The notes under the pieces: model-generated
Told to the model about the DNA's origin: nothing
Databases searched by the model: none
What the model saw: the letters and a program-made list of their open reading frames with translations, nothing else
NCBI RefSeq assembly: GCF_016745395.1
Contig: NZ_JAERVJ010000001.1
Location: 868,001 to 932,000, forward strand
DNA: 64,000 nucleotides
From: Methylocystis sp. Sn-Cys
Lineage (GTDB): Bacteria; Pseudomonadota; Alphaproteobacteria; Rhizobiales; Beijerinckiaceae
Reading direction: 5' to 3'
Program-made: the position numbers and the translations under genes
In this document: one piece after another, positions 46,513 through 54,877 of the stretch
Numbering within the stretch: position 1 is the first letter of the stretch
How the letters are laid out: each line of letters opens with the position of its first letter

Positions 46513-47967
46513 ATGTTGATCAAGACCTCTCGTCGCGACTGGTTGCGCGGCGCCACTTACGGTCTCGGCGGCTACGCCGTCAGCGGCATGATGCCGGGGG
46601 GCGGCTGGTTCGGCGCTCCAGCGGCCAACGCCGCCAGCTTCGTCGATCCGCTGGCCCCCAAGGCCCCGCATTTCGAGCCGAAAGTGAAGTCGGTGATCTG
46701 GCTTCACATGGATGGCGCGCCCTCGACGCTCGATCTCTTCGACTACAAGCCCGAGCTCGTGCGCCTCGCCGGGCAGGAGGTGCCGGAATCCTTCCTCAAG
46801 GGCATCAAGACTTCGACGCAGGGCGGCGTCGGCAAGCTCTTCGCCACCAACCGCACCTGGAAGCAATATGGCCAGAGCGGCGCCTGGTTCTCCGACTGGG
46901 TTCCAAACATCGCGCAGCACGCCGATAAGCTCACCTTCATCAAATCGAGCGTCACCGTCGGCGCCACGCATGATATTTCGATCCTGAAGCTCAACACCGG
47001 CGACCTCTCGCCGGGCCGCCCGTCGCTCGGCGCCTGGGTCACTTATGCGCTTGGCTCCGCCAATCCCGATCTTCCGCCCTATGTCGTGCTCTACAGCGGC
47101 AAGCGCGAACCGCGCGCGGGCTCGGTGAACTGGAGTTCCGGCTTCCTTCCGGCTGTCTATCAGGGCACGGCCTTCCGTCCCGGCGCGCAGCCGATCCTGC
47201 ATCAGGCGCCGCCGGATCTCATCGGCTTGCAGCAGCAGCGCGAGAGCCTCGACCTCTTGAAGCAGCTCAACGATCTGCGCGGCGCAGCGCATCCGGAGGA
47301 CACCGAGCTCGAAGCGCGCACGCGCTCTTATGATCTCGCCTATCGCATGGAGGCGACGGCGCCGGAGGCTGTCGATCTCTCCAAGGAAACCGAGGCCACC
47401 AAAGCGGCTTATGGCCTCAATGATGACGCCACGAAGGACTACGGCACGGTGCTGCTGCGCGCGCGTCGCCTCGTCGAGCGCGGCGTTCGCTTCATCCAGG
47501 TCGTTTCGGGCCCCATCGAAGGCTCTGGCGTCGGCGACGATTCGAACTGGGACGCGCATCGCCAGCTCGAAAAGAACCACAGCATGCATGTCAAAGCGGT
47601 GGACAAGCCGATCGGCGCTCTCCTCGCCGACCTCGAGGCGCGCGGCCTGCTGGATCAGACGCTCGTCATCTGGACCTCGGAATTCGGCCGCACCTCTTAC
47701 GGCCAGAGTGGCGACGGCCGCGACCATAATCCATGGGGCTATACGCAATGGCTCGCCGGCGGCGGTCTGAAGCACGGTCTCACCTATGGTCAGACCGACG
47801 AGATCGGCTTGAAGACCGTCGAAAATCCGGTGGACACCTACGATGTCCATGCGACGGTTCTTCAGCTTCTCGGCCTGGATCACCTGAAGACGATCTATCT
47901 GCGCGCTGGCCGCGCCGAACGTCCGACCGTCGTCTATGGCAAGGTCGTCAAAGACATCCTCGCCTAG
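46513..47967 (+). CDS. DUF1501 protein, Tat-exported
   Basis: 484 aa. The N-terminus SRRDWLRGATYGLGGYAVSG is a twin-arginine signal. The body has the DUF1501 pattern VIWLHMDGAPSTLDLFDYKP, VGATHDISILKLNTGD, and late LVIWTSEFGRTSYGQSGDGR and DHNPWG, a fold related to alkaline-phosphatase/sulfatase enzymes. Catalysis is unproven for the family. It follows the DUF1549/1553 gene after 22 bp. Tat export suggests it folds, with any cofactor, in the cytosol. Confidence 0.92.
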   Translation: MLIKTSRRDWLRGATYGLGGYAVSGMMPGGGWFGAPAANAASFVDPLAPKAPHFEPKVKSVIWLHMDGAPSTLDLFDYKPELVRLAGQEVPESFLKGIKTSTQGGVGKLFATNRTWKQYGQSGAWFSDWVPNIAQHADKLTFIKSSVTVGATHDISILKLNTGDLSPGRPSLGAWVTYALGSANPDLPPYVVLYSGKREPRAGSVNWSSGFLPAVYQGTAFRPGAQPILHQAPPDLIGLQQQRESLDLLKQLNDLRGAAHPEDTELEARTRSYDLAYRMEATAPEAVDLSKETEATKAAYGLNDDATKDYGTVLLRARRLVERGVRFIQVVSGPIEGSGVGDDSNWDAHRQLEKNHSMHVKAVDKPIGALLADLEARGLLDQTLVIWTSEFGRTSYGQSGDGRDHNPWGYTQWLAGGGLKHGLTYGQTDEIGLKTVENPVDTYDVHATVLQLLGLDHLKTIYLRAGRAERPTVVYGKVVKDILA

Positions 47968-47977
47968 GCGTCGCTGC

Positions 47978-48322
47978 ATGCAGCCTGGTCGCGGATCTTT
48001 CTTTCTCCTCCTTGGACTGGCGGTCTCCGCCAGTCCTTCCACAGCAGGGGCGCAAAGCGCGCCGGCAAAGATCGTCATCGAACACTATGCATTCGGTCCG
48101 CCGGCTCTTAGCGTGAAAGTCGGAGAGAGGATCGAATTCACTAACAACGACCAAATTCCCCATTCGATTGTCCTCGAAGGGCCGAATGGCGAGACCTTTC
48201 GCTCCAAGGAGCAGCTCGACGAGGGCGAGAGCTTCGGCGTCGTGCTCTCAGCGCCAGGCGAAGCGGTTTATTACTGCGGCGTGCACTCGGGGATGCAAGG
48301 GAAAATCACGGTGACCAAATGA
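47978..48322 (+). CDS. periplasmic type-1 copper protein (plastocyanin/amicyanin-like)
   Basis: 114 aa with a signal peptide ending AGAQ. Cu ligands are readable: H62 in QIPHSI, then C100, H103 and M106 in YYCGVHSGMQG. It is a small blue-copper electron carrier. It starts 10 bp after the DUF1501 stop and overlaps the next gene by ATGA. It would accept or pass electrons from the haem proteins of the operon; the actual partner is inferred. Confidence 0.93.
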   Translation: MQPGRGSFFLLLGLAVSASPSTAGAQSAPAKIVIEHYAFGPPALSVKVGERIEFTNNDQIPHSIVLEGPNGETFRSKEQLDEGESFGVVLSAPGEAVYYCGVHSGMQGKITVTK

Positions 48323-48732
48323 TCGAGTTTCTCAAGCTACTGCGTGTCGACTTCCTGATTGCATTCGCCGCGGTTCTCGTGAGCGCGCCCGTCATCGCAG
48401 CGATCGATCTGCGTGACTACGACAATGATCTCATGCGGGACCTCGATAAGACCGTCAAATATTTCGAGCCCGACATCACCGCGAAGAATGCCGATGCGGC
48501 GAAGGAAGATGCGCAGGTGCTGCTCGACGGCTTCAAATATACAGAAGACTATTTCGCCAAGAAGGGCGCCGACGACGCCGTCGAAATCTCGCGCAAGGGC
48601 GTGAAGCTCATCAGCGCCGTATTGGCGAGCGTCGACAGCAACGACTTCGATGCGGCGGCGTCGGCAGCGCGCGGCGCGCCCGACCTCTGCAAATCCTGCC
48701 ACGAGATCTACAAGCCGCGTCTCGCGCGCTAG
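48319..48732 (+). CDS. cytochrome c'-like mono-haem protein
   Basis: 137 aa with an N-terminal signal/anchor helix (VDFLIAFAAVLVSAPVIAA), an all-helical body and a C-terminal haem site C124-K-S-C127-H128 followed by EIYKPR, the position used by class II cytochromes c. Overlaps the copper protein gene by 4 bp, so the two are probably made together as an electron-transfer pair. Confidence 0.88.
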   Translation: MIEFLKLLRVDFLIAFAAVLVSAPVIAAIDLRDYDNDLMRDLDKTVKYFEPDITAKNADAAKEDAQVLLDGFKYTEDYFAKKGADDAVEISRKGVKLISAVLASVDSNDFDAAASAARGAPDLCKSCHEIYKPRLAR

Positions 48733-48761
48733 GCCTTCAATCCAACGCCAAAGGGAACAAC

Positions 48762-49652
48762 ATGACTCGCAAGACGGCTAAGGATTTCAGTCCCGCTGTG
48801 CTGAAGTCTTTCGATCTCTATGTCCATGGGGACATCGACCGGCGCGGCTTCCTCGATCGCGTCGGCAAGCTCGGCCTCGGAGCCGCTGGCGCGGCTGCGA
48901 TGCTCGACGCCCTGAATCCGCGCTTCGCCGAGGCCGAACAAGTCAAGAAAGACGATGCGCGTATTGTCGGGCGGATAGTCGAATATCCCTCGCCCGACGG
49001 CAATGGCGTGGTGAAGGGCTATCTCGTAAAGCCGGCGAATGTCAGCGGGAAGCTGCCTGTCGTTCTCGTCGTCCATGAGAACCGCGGCCTCAATCCGCAC
49101 ATCGAAGATATTGCGCGCCGCTTGGCGCTCGCCAATTTCATCGCTTTTGCGCCGGACGCGCTGGCGCCAGTCGGCGGCTATCCTGGCGATGAAGACAAAG
49201 CGCGCGAACTTTTCCAAAAGCTCGATCAGGAAAAAACACGCAAGGATTTCCTCGCTGCGGTTTCGGCGCTGAAGGCGCTGCCGGACGGCAATGGCAAGGT
49301 CGGCGTGGTCGGCTTCTGCTATGGCGGCGGCGTCTCCAACTTCCTGGCCACCAAAGTTCCGGATTTGGCGGCGTCCGTGCCGTTCTACGGCGGCCAGCCG
49401 AAGGCCGAGGACGTCAAGAACATCAAGGCGCCTCTGCTGCTCCATTACGCCGGCAATGACGATCGCATCAATGCAGGCTGGCCGGCCTATGAGGCGGCGC
49501 TCAAGGACGCGAAGATCTCCTACGAAGCGCACGTCTATCCTGGCGTGCAGCATGGCTTCAACAATGACACCACGCCTCGCTACGACGAGGCTGCGGCGAA
49601 GCTCGCATGGGGGCGCACCATCGATTTCTTCAACGCCCATCTGCGCGGCTGA
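48762..49652 (+). CDS. Tat-exported dienelactone-hydrolase family protein
   Basis: 296 aa. DRRGFLDRVGKLGLGAAGAA (residues 26-45) is a twin-arginine signal after an unusual 25-residue lead. The catalytic set fits DLH: E106 in VVHENRGLN, C186 in GFCYGGG, D233/D234 in AGNDDR and H264 in GVQHGF. It hydrolyses an unknown ester or lactone in the periplasm. The Cys nucleophile, not Ser, marks it as a true DLH relative. Confidence 0.9.
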   Translation: MTRKTAKDFSPAVLKSFDLYVHGDIDRRGFLDRVGKLGLGAAGAAAMLDALNPRFAEAEQVKKDDARIVGRIVEYPSPDGNGVVKGYLVKPANVSGKLPVVLVVHENRGLNPHIEDIARRLALANFIAFAPDALAPVGGYPGDEDKARELFQKLDQEKTRKDFLAAVSALKALPDGNGKVGVVGFCYGGGVSNFLATKVPDLAASVPFYGGQPKAEDVKNIKAPLLLHYAGNDDRINAGWPAYEAALKDAKISYEAHVYPGVQHGFNNDTTPRYDEAAAKLAWGRTIDFFNAHLRG

Positions 49653-49676
49653 CAGAGTTCCCAAAGGATACACGCC

Positions 49677-50213
49677 ATGAAGACACCGCTCTTGTTCCTC
49701 GTCTCTTTTCTCGCCGCCACGACGGCCTTCGCCGCCGACAATCCGGCTGCGCCCGCAGCGGCGGCGCCCGCGGCGACGAATCCGGCGCCTGTCACGCCGG
49801 CAAATGACCCGGCCTATACTTATAAGACGCTTCGCCTCAATCGCGCGGCTTTCGATGCGCTCGCGGCGCGTCCCGGTGAACTGCTCGTTCTCGATGTGCG
49901 GCGGCCCGACGAGCTTACGAAAGTTGGCGGCTTTCCTGTCTATCTCAGCATCCAGACCAAAGAGGTGCAGAATAGTCTCGCCTATATCCCGCGGGATCGG
50001 CTGATCGTCGTCGTTTCAAATCGCGCGCATCGCGCCGGCGCTGTCGGTGACCTGCTCTCGTCTTATGGATTCCGTGTCGTCGGCGCCATCGGCGTGCGCG
50101 ATTATGAAGACGAGGGCGGTTCCCTGTTGAAGATCGCGCCGCCTGCGCAGAGCGCCGCCGCGCCCGGGGCCGCGCAAACCGCTGCCGCGGCTCCTGCTCA
50201 ACAGGCGAAATAG
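49677..50213 (+). CDS. secreted rhodanese-fold protein without catalytic Cys
   Basis: 178 aa with a Sec signal peptide (LLFLVSFLAATTAFAAD) and a Pro/Ala linker. The rhodanese fold is seen in LLVLDVRRPDELTKVGGFP and LAYIPRDRLIVVVSNRAHRA, GFRVVGAIGVRDYEDEGG. At the active loop the Cys is replaced by Ser114 (VVSNRAHR), so sulfur transfer is not expected. It may be a binding or scaffold domain. The tail is Ala/Gln-rich. Similar rhodanese-like proteins accompany PQQ-dependent catabolism genes, though their CxxCW motif is absent here. Confidence 0.85.
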   Translation: MKTPLLFLVSFLAATTAFAADNPAAPAAAAPAATNPAPVTPANDPAYTYKTLRLNRAAFDALAARPGELLVLDVRRPDELTKVGGFPVYLSIQTKEVQNSLAYIPRDRLIVVVSNRAHRAGAVGDLLSSYGFRVVGAIGVRDYEDEGGSLLKIAPPAQSAAAPGAAQTAAAAPAQQAK

Positions 50214-50228
50214 AAAAGGTCCGTCGCG

Positions 50229-50783
50229 ATGAACATCACGCGCGTTATCATTTCGCTATTCCTCGCTTTGTCGGTCAGCGCGGCGCATGCCGCGTTGAAG
50301 CCCGGCGACGCAGCGCCGGACTTCGCCGCGCAAGCGGCGATCGGCGGAAAGGATTTCAACTTCTCCCTCACGGAGGCTTTGAAGAAGGGCCCCGTCGTCC
50401 TCTACTTCTATCCGAAGTCGTTTACGCGCGGCTGCACGATCGAGGCGCATGAATTCGCCGAGAGTTATGACAGTTTCGCTGCGGCGGGCGCGTCCCTCAT
50501 CGGCGTATCGAGCGACACGATCGAGACGCAGCGAGAATTCTCGACGAAAGAGTGCCGGGACAAATTTCCTGTTGCGGCGGACCCGGCCTTCAAGGTGATC
50601 AACGCCTATGACGCCAAGCGGCTCAAACCGAGCGCCTCGGGAGATACGGTCGCCGACCGCATCTCTTATGTGATCCTGCCGGACGGAAAAGTCGCTTTCT
50701 CACTGACCGACTCCAACCCGAGCCGGCATGTCGAGAGCACGCTCGAGTTCGTTCGCAAATGGCGTGAAGAGCACAAGCCGTAA
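50229..50783 (+). CDS. periplasmic peroxiredoxin (AhpC/TSA, Bcp-like)
   Basis: 184 aa with a Sec signal peptide (IISLFLALSVSAAHAA). KPGDAAPDF opens the thioredoxin fold; the peroxidatic Cys is C69 in SFTRGCT (T-x-x-C motif) and C109 in KECRDKF is a candidate resolving Cys. It would protect the haem and copper relay from peroxide in the periplasm. Starts 15 bp after the rhodanese-like gene. Confidence 0.9.
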   Translation: MNITRVIISLFLALSVSAAHAALKPGDAAPDFAAQAAIGGKDFNFSLTEALKKGPVVLYFYPKSFTRGCTIEAHEFAESYDSFAAAGASLIGVSSDTIETQREFSTKECRDKFPVAADPAFKVINAYDAKRLKPSASGDTVADRISYVILPDGKVAFSLTDSNPSRHVESTLEFVRKWREEHKP

Positions 50784-50832
50784 GCCGGCTGTTTCCACCA
50801 CTATTACTCATCGCAAATGGAGTTCGTTGCAT

Positions 50833-51330
50833 ATGTCTCGTCTATCACACCGCGCCGCGCCGCTCACGATCGCTGCCGGCGTCATTGCTCTCGTGAGCGT
50901 CGCCGTTGTGGCTGGCGCTCAGGCGCAGAACGCGCCCGCGCCTGGCAAGCAAGCCGTCGAGAACCGCAAGGCCGGTTTCCTGCTGATCGGCAATTACTTC
51001 CGCTATTTCGGCGCTGTTTCGAAGGGGACCGCCCCGTATGACGAAGCTGAGGCGACAAAGCGCGCGTCAAGAATCGCCTTTTTGTCGACGATTGTCGAAG
51101 ACGCCTTTCCCGAAGGCTCGAACCCCGGCGAGCCCGAATCCAAGGCCAAGGCCGACGTCTGGAGCAACCGCGCCGATTTCGACAAGAAGCTGAAAGATTT
51201 CCAGGCGCACGCCCAGGCGCTCGTCGAGGTCAACGCTAAAGAAAAGGGCGCGACCGACGCTTTCAAAGCGGCCGTCGCGGCTCTGGCGGGTGACTGCAAG
51301 GGCTGCCACGAGACCTACAAGGCGAAATAA
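50833..51330 (+). CDS. cytochrome c' (class II)
   Basis: 165 aa with a signal peptide ending AGAQAQ, four-helix pattern (AVENRKAGFLLIGNYFRYFG, KLKDFQAHAQALVEVN) and a C-terminal haem site C155-K-G-C158-H159 ending ETYKAK. This is the canonical cytochrome c' arrangement, binding NO/CO or acting in electron transfer. The start is at MSRLSHRA; an upstream frame is not supported. Confidence 0.92.
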   Translation: MSRLSHRAAPLTIAAGVIALVSVAVVAGAQAQNAPAPGKQAVENRKAGFLLIGNYFRYFGAVSKGTAPYDEAEATKRASRIAFLSTIVEDAFPEGSNPGEPESKAKADVWSNRADFDKKLKDFQAHAQALVEVNAKEKGATDAFKAAVAALAGDCKGCHETYKAK

Positions 51331-51368
51331 CCAAGGTGAAATAAGACTAAAACGGTGACGAGGCCGAT

Positions 51369-52115
51369 ATGACCACCATCGAGAATGACCGTCTCTCTTC
51401 TGCAACGTCGTACAGTGAGACGAGGACTTATCGCAAGGTTTGGGATTGGCCGACACGCTTCTTCCATTGGAGCCTCGTCGCCGCATTCGCCGGAGCCTAT
51501 GCGTCCAACAAGCTCGGCGCGGCCTATTTCTCGCTGCATTTGTTTTTCGGCTATGCGGTTATCGTCCTCGTGACTTTCCGCATCGTCTGGGGTTTTGTCG
51601 GGGCGCGGCATGCGCGTTTCGCCAGTTTTTTAAAAGGGCCGCGCAGCGTGCTGCATTATGTGAGCGCGGTTGGACGCGGTCGACATACACGCTATGTTGG
51701 GCACAACCCGCTCGGCGCATTGATGGTGATCGCGCTGCTGGCGGCGCTCGGCGCGCAGGCGGCTTTCGGGCTCTTCGGCGACGACGAGATATTCAATGCG
51801 GGGCCGCTTGCCCCCCTCGTCAGCAAGGACGCAAGCCTCCTTCTGACCTCACTTCATCGCAAGCTCTTCTACGTCATTCTCGCGGCGGTCTTCGTGCATG
51901 TCGCCGCAGTGCTCGCGCATGTCGTCGTTGCGCGGGAGCCGATCATCCGCGCCATGGTGACGGGAAGCAAACCCAGTGAATTCGTGCCGCCCGAGGAAAC
52001 GCTGCGATCTTCTCGCGGCGCGGTCGCCTTTCTCCTGTTCGTCGCGATCGTCGCCGCTTTCGCGTTCGGCCTGCGCTTTGTGCCCGGGGCGCAGGTCGAT
52101 ATCGCCGCTTTCTGA
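51369..52115 (+). CDS. cytochrome b561 family membrane protein
   Basis: 248 aa with about five hydrophobic helices. WDWPTRFFHWSLVAAFAGAY, SLHLFFGYAVIVLVTFRIVW and HRKLFYVILAAVFVHVAAVL carry the conserved His that hold b haems. Such proteins move electrons between the membrane quinol pool and periplasmic c cytochromes. It is the last gene of the nine-gene operon and is followed by a strong terminator, so it probably links the relay to the respiratory chain. Confidence 0.93.
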   Translation: MTTIENDRLSSATSYSETRTYRKVWDWPTRFFHWSLVAAFAGAYASNKLGAAYFSLHLFFGYAVIVLVTFRIVWGFVGARHARFASFLKGPRSVLHYVSAVGRGRHTRYVGHNPLGALMVIALLAALGAQAAFGLFGDDEIFNAGPLAPLVSKDASLLLTSLHRKLFYVILAAVFVHVAAVLAHVVVAREPIIRAMVTGSKPSEFVPPEETLRSSRGAVAFLLFVAIVAAFAFGLRFVPGAQVDIAAF

Positions 52116-52184
52116 ACCTTATCCATAGTCACGAACGATGGAATAGTCGCGTAGGTCCCCTCGCGTTCTCCTACGTGGCGACAA

Positions 52185-52224
52185 GGCCGCGATCTCTCAC
52201 GAGATCGCGGCCGATTTTGTTTTG
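52185..52224 (+). terminator. strong terminator of the nine-gene operon
   Basis: GGCCGCGATCTC (52185-52196), loop TCAC, GAGATCGCGGCC (52201-52212), then GATTTTGTTTT. Confidence 0.93.
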
Positions 52225-52320
52225 TGGTGCGTTTTGTTGCTGTTTTGCAACATCAGGCGATATTGGGCGCAGTCTGGCGGCGAGATCGGGCGCGAAAGCG
52301 ATTGCCAGCTTGACCGGCAG

Positions 52321-52350
52321 TTAGAAATATACATAGTTGGTGGATATAAT
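52321..52350 (+). promoter_or_regulatory. candidate promoter of the TonB receptor gene
   Basis: TTAGAA (52321-52326), 18 bp, then a perfect TATAAT (52345-52350), 22 bp before the ATG. It includes GAAATATAC (52324-52332), which recurs at 55758-55766 at the same distance from the tonB start. Confidence 0.55.
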
Positions 52351-52371
52351 AAGCAAACGGGTGGTGTTCCA

Positions 52372-54840
52372 ATGCGCCGTAACGGCTTCGCGTTTCGTAG
52401 AATGCTTCTTTCCAGCGCCGCACTCGCGCCGCTGTCTCTTGGCGCGCTTGCGACGCTGGTCGCCGACGCTGCCCGCGCCCAGGATGCGCAGGTGGAGGAG
52501 GTAAAGGTCACGGCGCGTCAGCGCGAGGAGAAAGCGCAGGATGTGCCGTTGCCGGTCAGCGTGGTCGGCGCCAAGACGCAGGAGAGAGAGCGTCTCGAGC
52601 GCTTGCAGGACTTCGCGCAGAAAGTCCCGAATTTCGTGCCGTCGATCAACAATCCGCGCACCTCGGCGATGTCGATTCGCGGTATTTCCGGCATCTCTGG
52701 CGGCGCAGACGGTTCCGAGTCGGCGGTGGGCCTCATCGTCGATAACGTCTTCTACACGCATGTCGGCTTCCAATGGGCCGACTTCGTCGATTTGCAATCG
52801 CTCGAGGTTGCGCGCGGCCCGCAAGGCACGCTGCTCGGCAAAAACACGACGGTGGGCGCCGTCGTGATCCGCACGCAATTGCCGTCCTTTGCCCGATCTG
52901 CGACGTCCGAGACGACCATCGGCGCCTACAACCGCGTCACGCAAAAGCTCAACGTCACCGGTCCGATCATCGACGACAAGCTCGCCTATCGTGTGACGCT
53001 CTATTACGATCGTGGCGACGGCTGGATCCATAACCAGTTCAACAGCCAGAAGCTCCTGGACAACAATCGCTGGGGCATTCGCGGGCAGTTGCTCTATGTC
53101 GGCGAGAACTTTACCGATCGCCTGATTTTCGACCGATTGCGTTCCGATGAGTACAACAACTACAGCGGCGTCGTCGGAAACTCCTTCCCGCTATGGGCAA
53201 ATGGCGCTCTGGCGAGGACCTATGCGCAAAATCTCTGGACGCGCCTGCGCACGCCGATCCTCACATTCGATCCCTACCAGCCTTATCTCACGCGACTGGG
53301 CAAGCTCGATCAGCGCACGACCGGCGTCTCGAACGAGTTCAATTACACTTTGGGAGAGAATACGCTGACCGGCGTCTCGGCCTGGCGTCAATTCATTCTG
53401 CATCCCAACAACACGACCGGCAATCAGCTCACCGACATCAGCGCGAACGCCTATGACGTGAAGGTCGATCAATTCTCGCACGAAACGCGCCTTGCTTCGC
53501 CGCAGGGCCAGGAATTCGAATGGACGATCGGCAACTACAATCTCTACGAACATGTCTGGTCGTATAACCACGTCGATTTCGGTTCACAGGCGAGCCAGTG
53601 GTTCGCCAACAACATCAACGCCAATCCCTATAATCTCTGGGGCCTCTCCTATCGCAACGACGGCGTCGCGCGCACTTTCAGCACGGCTGCTTTCGGCCAG
53701 GGAACTTGGCACATCGACGAAAAATGGGCGCTGACGGCGGGGTTGCGCGACACTTACGAGATACGCGAGGGCTCGGATTTCGGCTGGATTCAGGGGCTTT
53801 CCAGCCTCAGCCAGCTCGCGGCGGTCAGGCAGGCGACCGGCGGCACGACGTTCTTCGACACGGGCGGACAGCAGAAACGCGTCAATTCGATCTCGGGACT
53901 TTTCAATCCCTCCTATCGCATCAACGAAAACGTCATGACCTATGGCTCGGTGGCGCGCGGCGAAAAATCCGGCGCGGTCAACACCCAGGCCTTGCCGATC
54001 CTCAACAGCGCCGGCGTTTTCCAAGGGTGGCAGCCCGTCATCACCAAGCCGGAAGTCTCATGGGACTATGAAATCGGCGTCAAGACAAACTGGTTCGACA
54101 ACCGGCTCATCCTCAACGCCAACGCCTATTGGAATGATATCTACAATTTCCAGTCGGTGCTCGTGAACACGGATTATACCGACGTCTCCGGCGTGCCGAT
54201 TCGCAAGAACTATCTCGGCAACATCGGTCATGTGCGTCTGCGCGGTTTCGAAATCGACGGACGCTGGAGCCCGATCGATCGCCTGTGGCTGACCTTCTCG
54301 GGCGCTTATACCAACGCCCAATACGTCGATTTCCCCAAGGCCTCGCCATCGCCGGAATTCCTGTGGCCGGCCTCGAGCAATATCGGCGGCGTGGCGGCGC
54401 CGGCCTATATGAGCCTCTCGGGCCACAGCATCACCGGCGGCGTTTCGGGAAATAACCCCGTTGCGCCGTTCTCCTTCAATCTCGGCTTCAATCACGAATA
54501 TCCGCTTGGCGCGATCTTCCGCGACGTCGGCTATACGGGGCCGGTGACGCTCTTCAGCTATTCCAACGCCGCATGGCGGGCGCGCACGCAGCTTTCCAAT
54601 CCGCTGTCCATCTATCCGTTGTTCATGCCAGCCTACGCGATCTGGAACGCTGGCGTCGGTCTGAAGACTGACGACGATGTCTACAGTTTCAATCTCTGGG
54701 TCCGCAATCTTCTCGACGAGCGCATCATCGTCGCACAAACGATCGCGTCTACGGGCCTTTCACCCTCGCCGTCCACCGTCACCTTCGACGCATACAACCC
54801 ACGCACCTTCGGCGCGACGCTGCGCGTCAAGCTCTATTGA
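52372..54840 (+). CDS. TonB-dependent outer-membrane receptor
   Basis: 822 aa. A signal peptide ends near AARAQ; the TonB-box-like VEEVKVTA (41-48) leads into a plug (LPVSVVGAKTQ, AMSIRGISG, VARGPQGTLLGKNTTVGAV) and a 22-strand-type barrel closing TFGATLRVKLY. It imports a specific large or metal-bound ligand using TonB energy. No N-terminal signalling domain, so no sigma/anti-sigma control. The ligand is not readable. It precedes a porin-like gene and a full tonB-exbB-exbD set. Confidence 0.94.
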   Translation: MRRNGFAFRRMLLSSAALAPLSLGALATLVADAARAQDAQVEEVKVTARQREEKAQDVPLPVSVVGAKTQERERLERLQDFAQKVPNFVPSINNPRTSAMSIRGISGISGGADGSESAVGLIVDNVFYTHVGFQWADFVDLQSLEVARGPQGTLLGKNTTVGAVVIRTQLPSFARSATSETTIGAYNRVTQKLNVTGPIIDDKLAYRVTLYYDRGDGWIHNQFNSQKLLDNNRWGIRGQLLYVGENFTDRLIFDRLRSDEYNNYSGVVGNSFPLWANGALARTYAQNLWTRLRTPILTFDPYQPYLTRLGKLDQRTTGVSNEFNYTLGENTLTGVSAWRQFILHPNNTTGNQLTDISANAYDVKVDQFSHETRLASPQGQEFEWTIGNYNLYEHVWSYNHVDFGSQASQWFANNINANPYNLWGLSYRNDGVARTFSTAAFGQGTWHIDEKWALTAGLRDTYEIREGSDFGWIQGLSSLSQLAAVRQATGGTTFFDTGGQQKRVNSISGLFNPSYRINENVMTYGSVARGEKSGAVNTQALPILNSAGVFQGWQPVITKPEVSWDYEIGVKTNWFDNRLILNANAYWNDIYNFQSVLVNTDYTDVSGVPIRKNYLGNIGHVRLRGFEIDGRWSPIDRLWLTFSGAYTNAQYVDFPKASPSPEFLWPASSNIGGVAAPAYMSLSGHSITGGVSGNNPVAPFSFNLGFNHEYPLGAIFRDVGYTGPVTLFSYSNAAWRARTQLSNPLSIYPLFMPAYAIWNAGVGLKTDDDVYSFNLWVRNLLDERIIVAQTIASTGLSPSPSTVTFDAYNPRTFGATLRVKLY

Positions 54841-54877
54841 GCAACGTCCTTCCGCTACACGTTCAGGAGTTCGTACG

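Noticed and set aside
44511-46556. 681-codon open frame on the minus strand
   Set aside because: Antisense to the DUF1549/1553 gene, whose domains are unmistakable; the minus product is Arg/Ala/Glu-rich, a typical high-GC shadow.
46456-48078. 540-codon minus-strand open frame
   Set aside because: Antisense to the DUF1501 gene; composition is that of a shadow.
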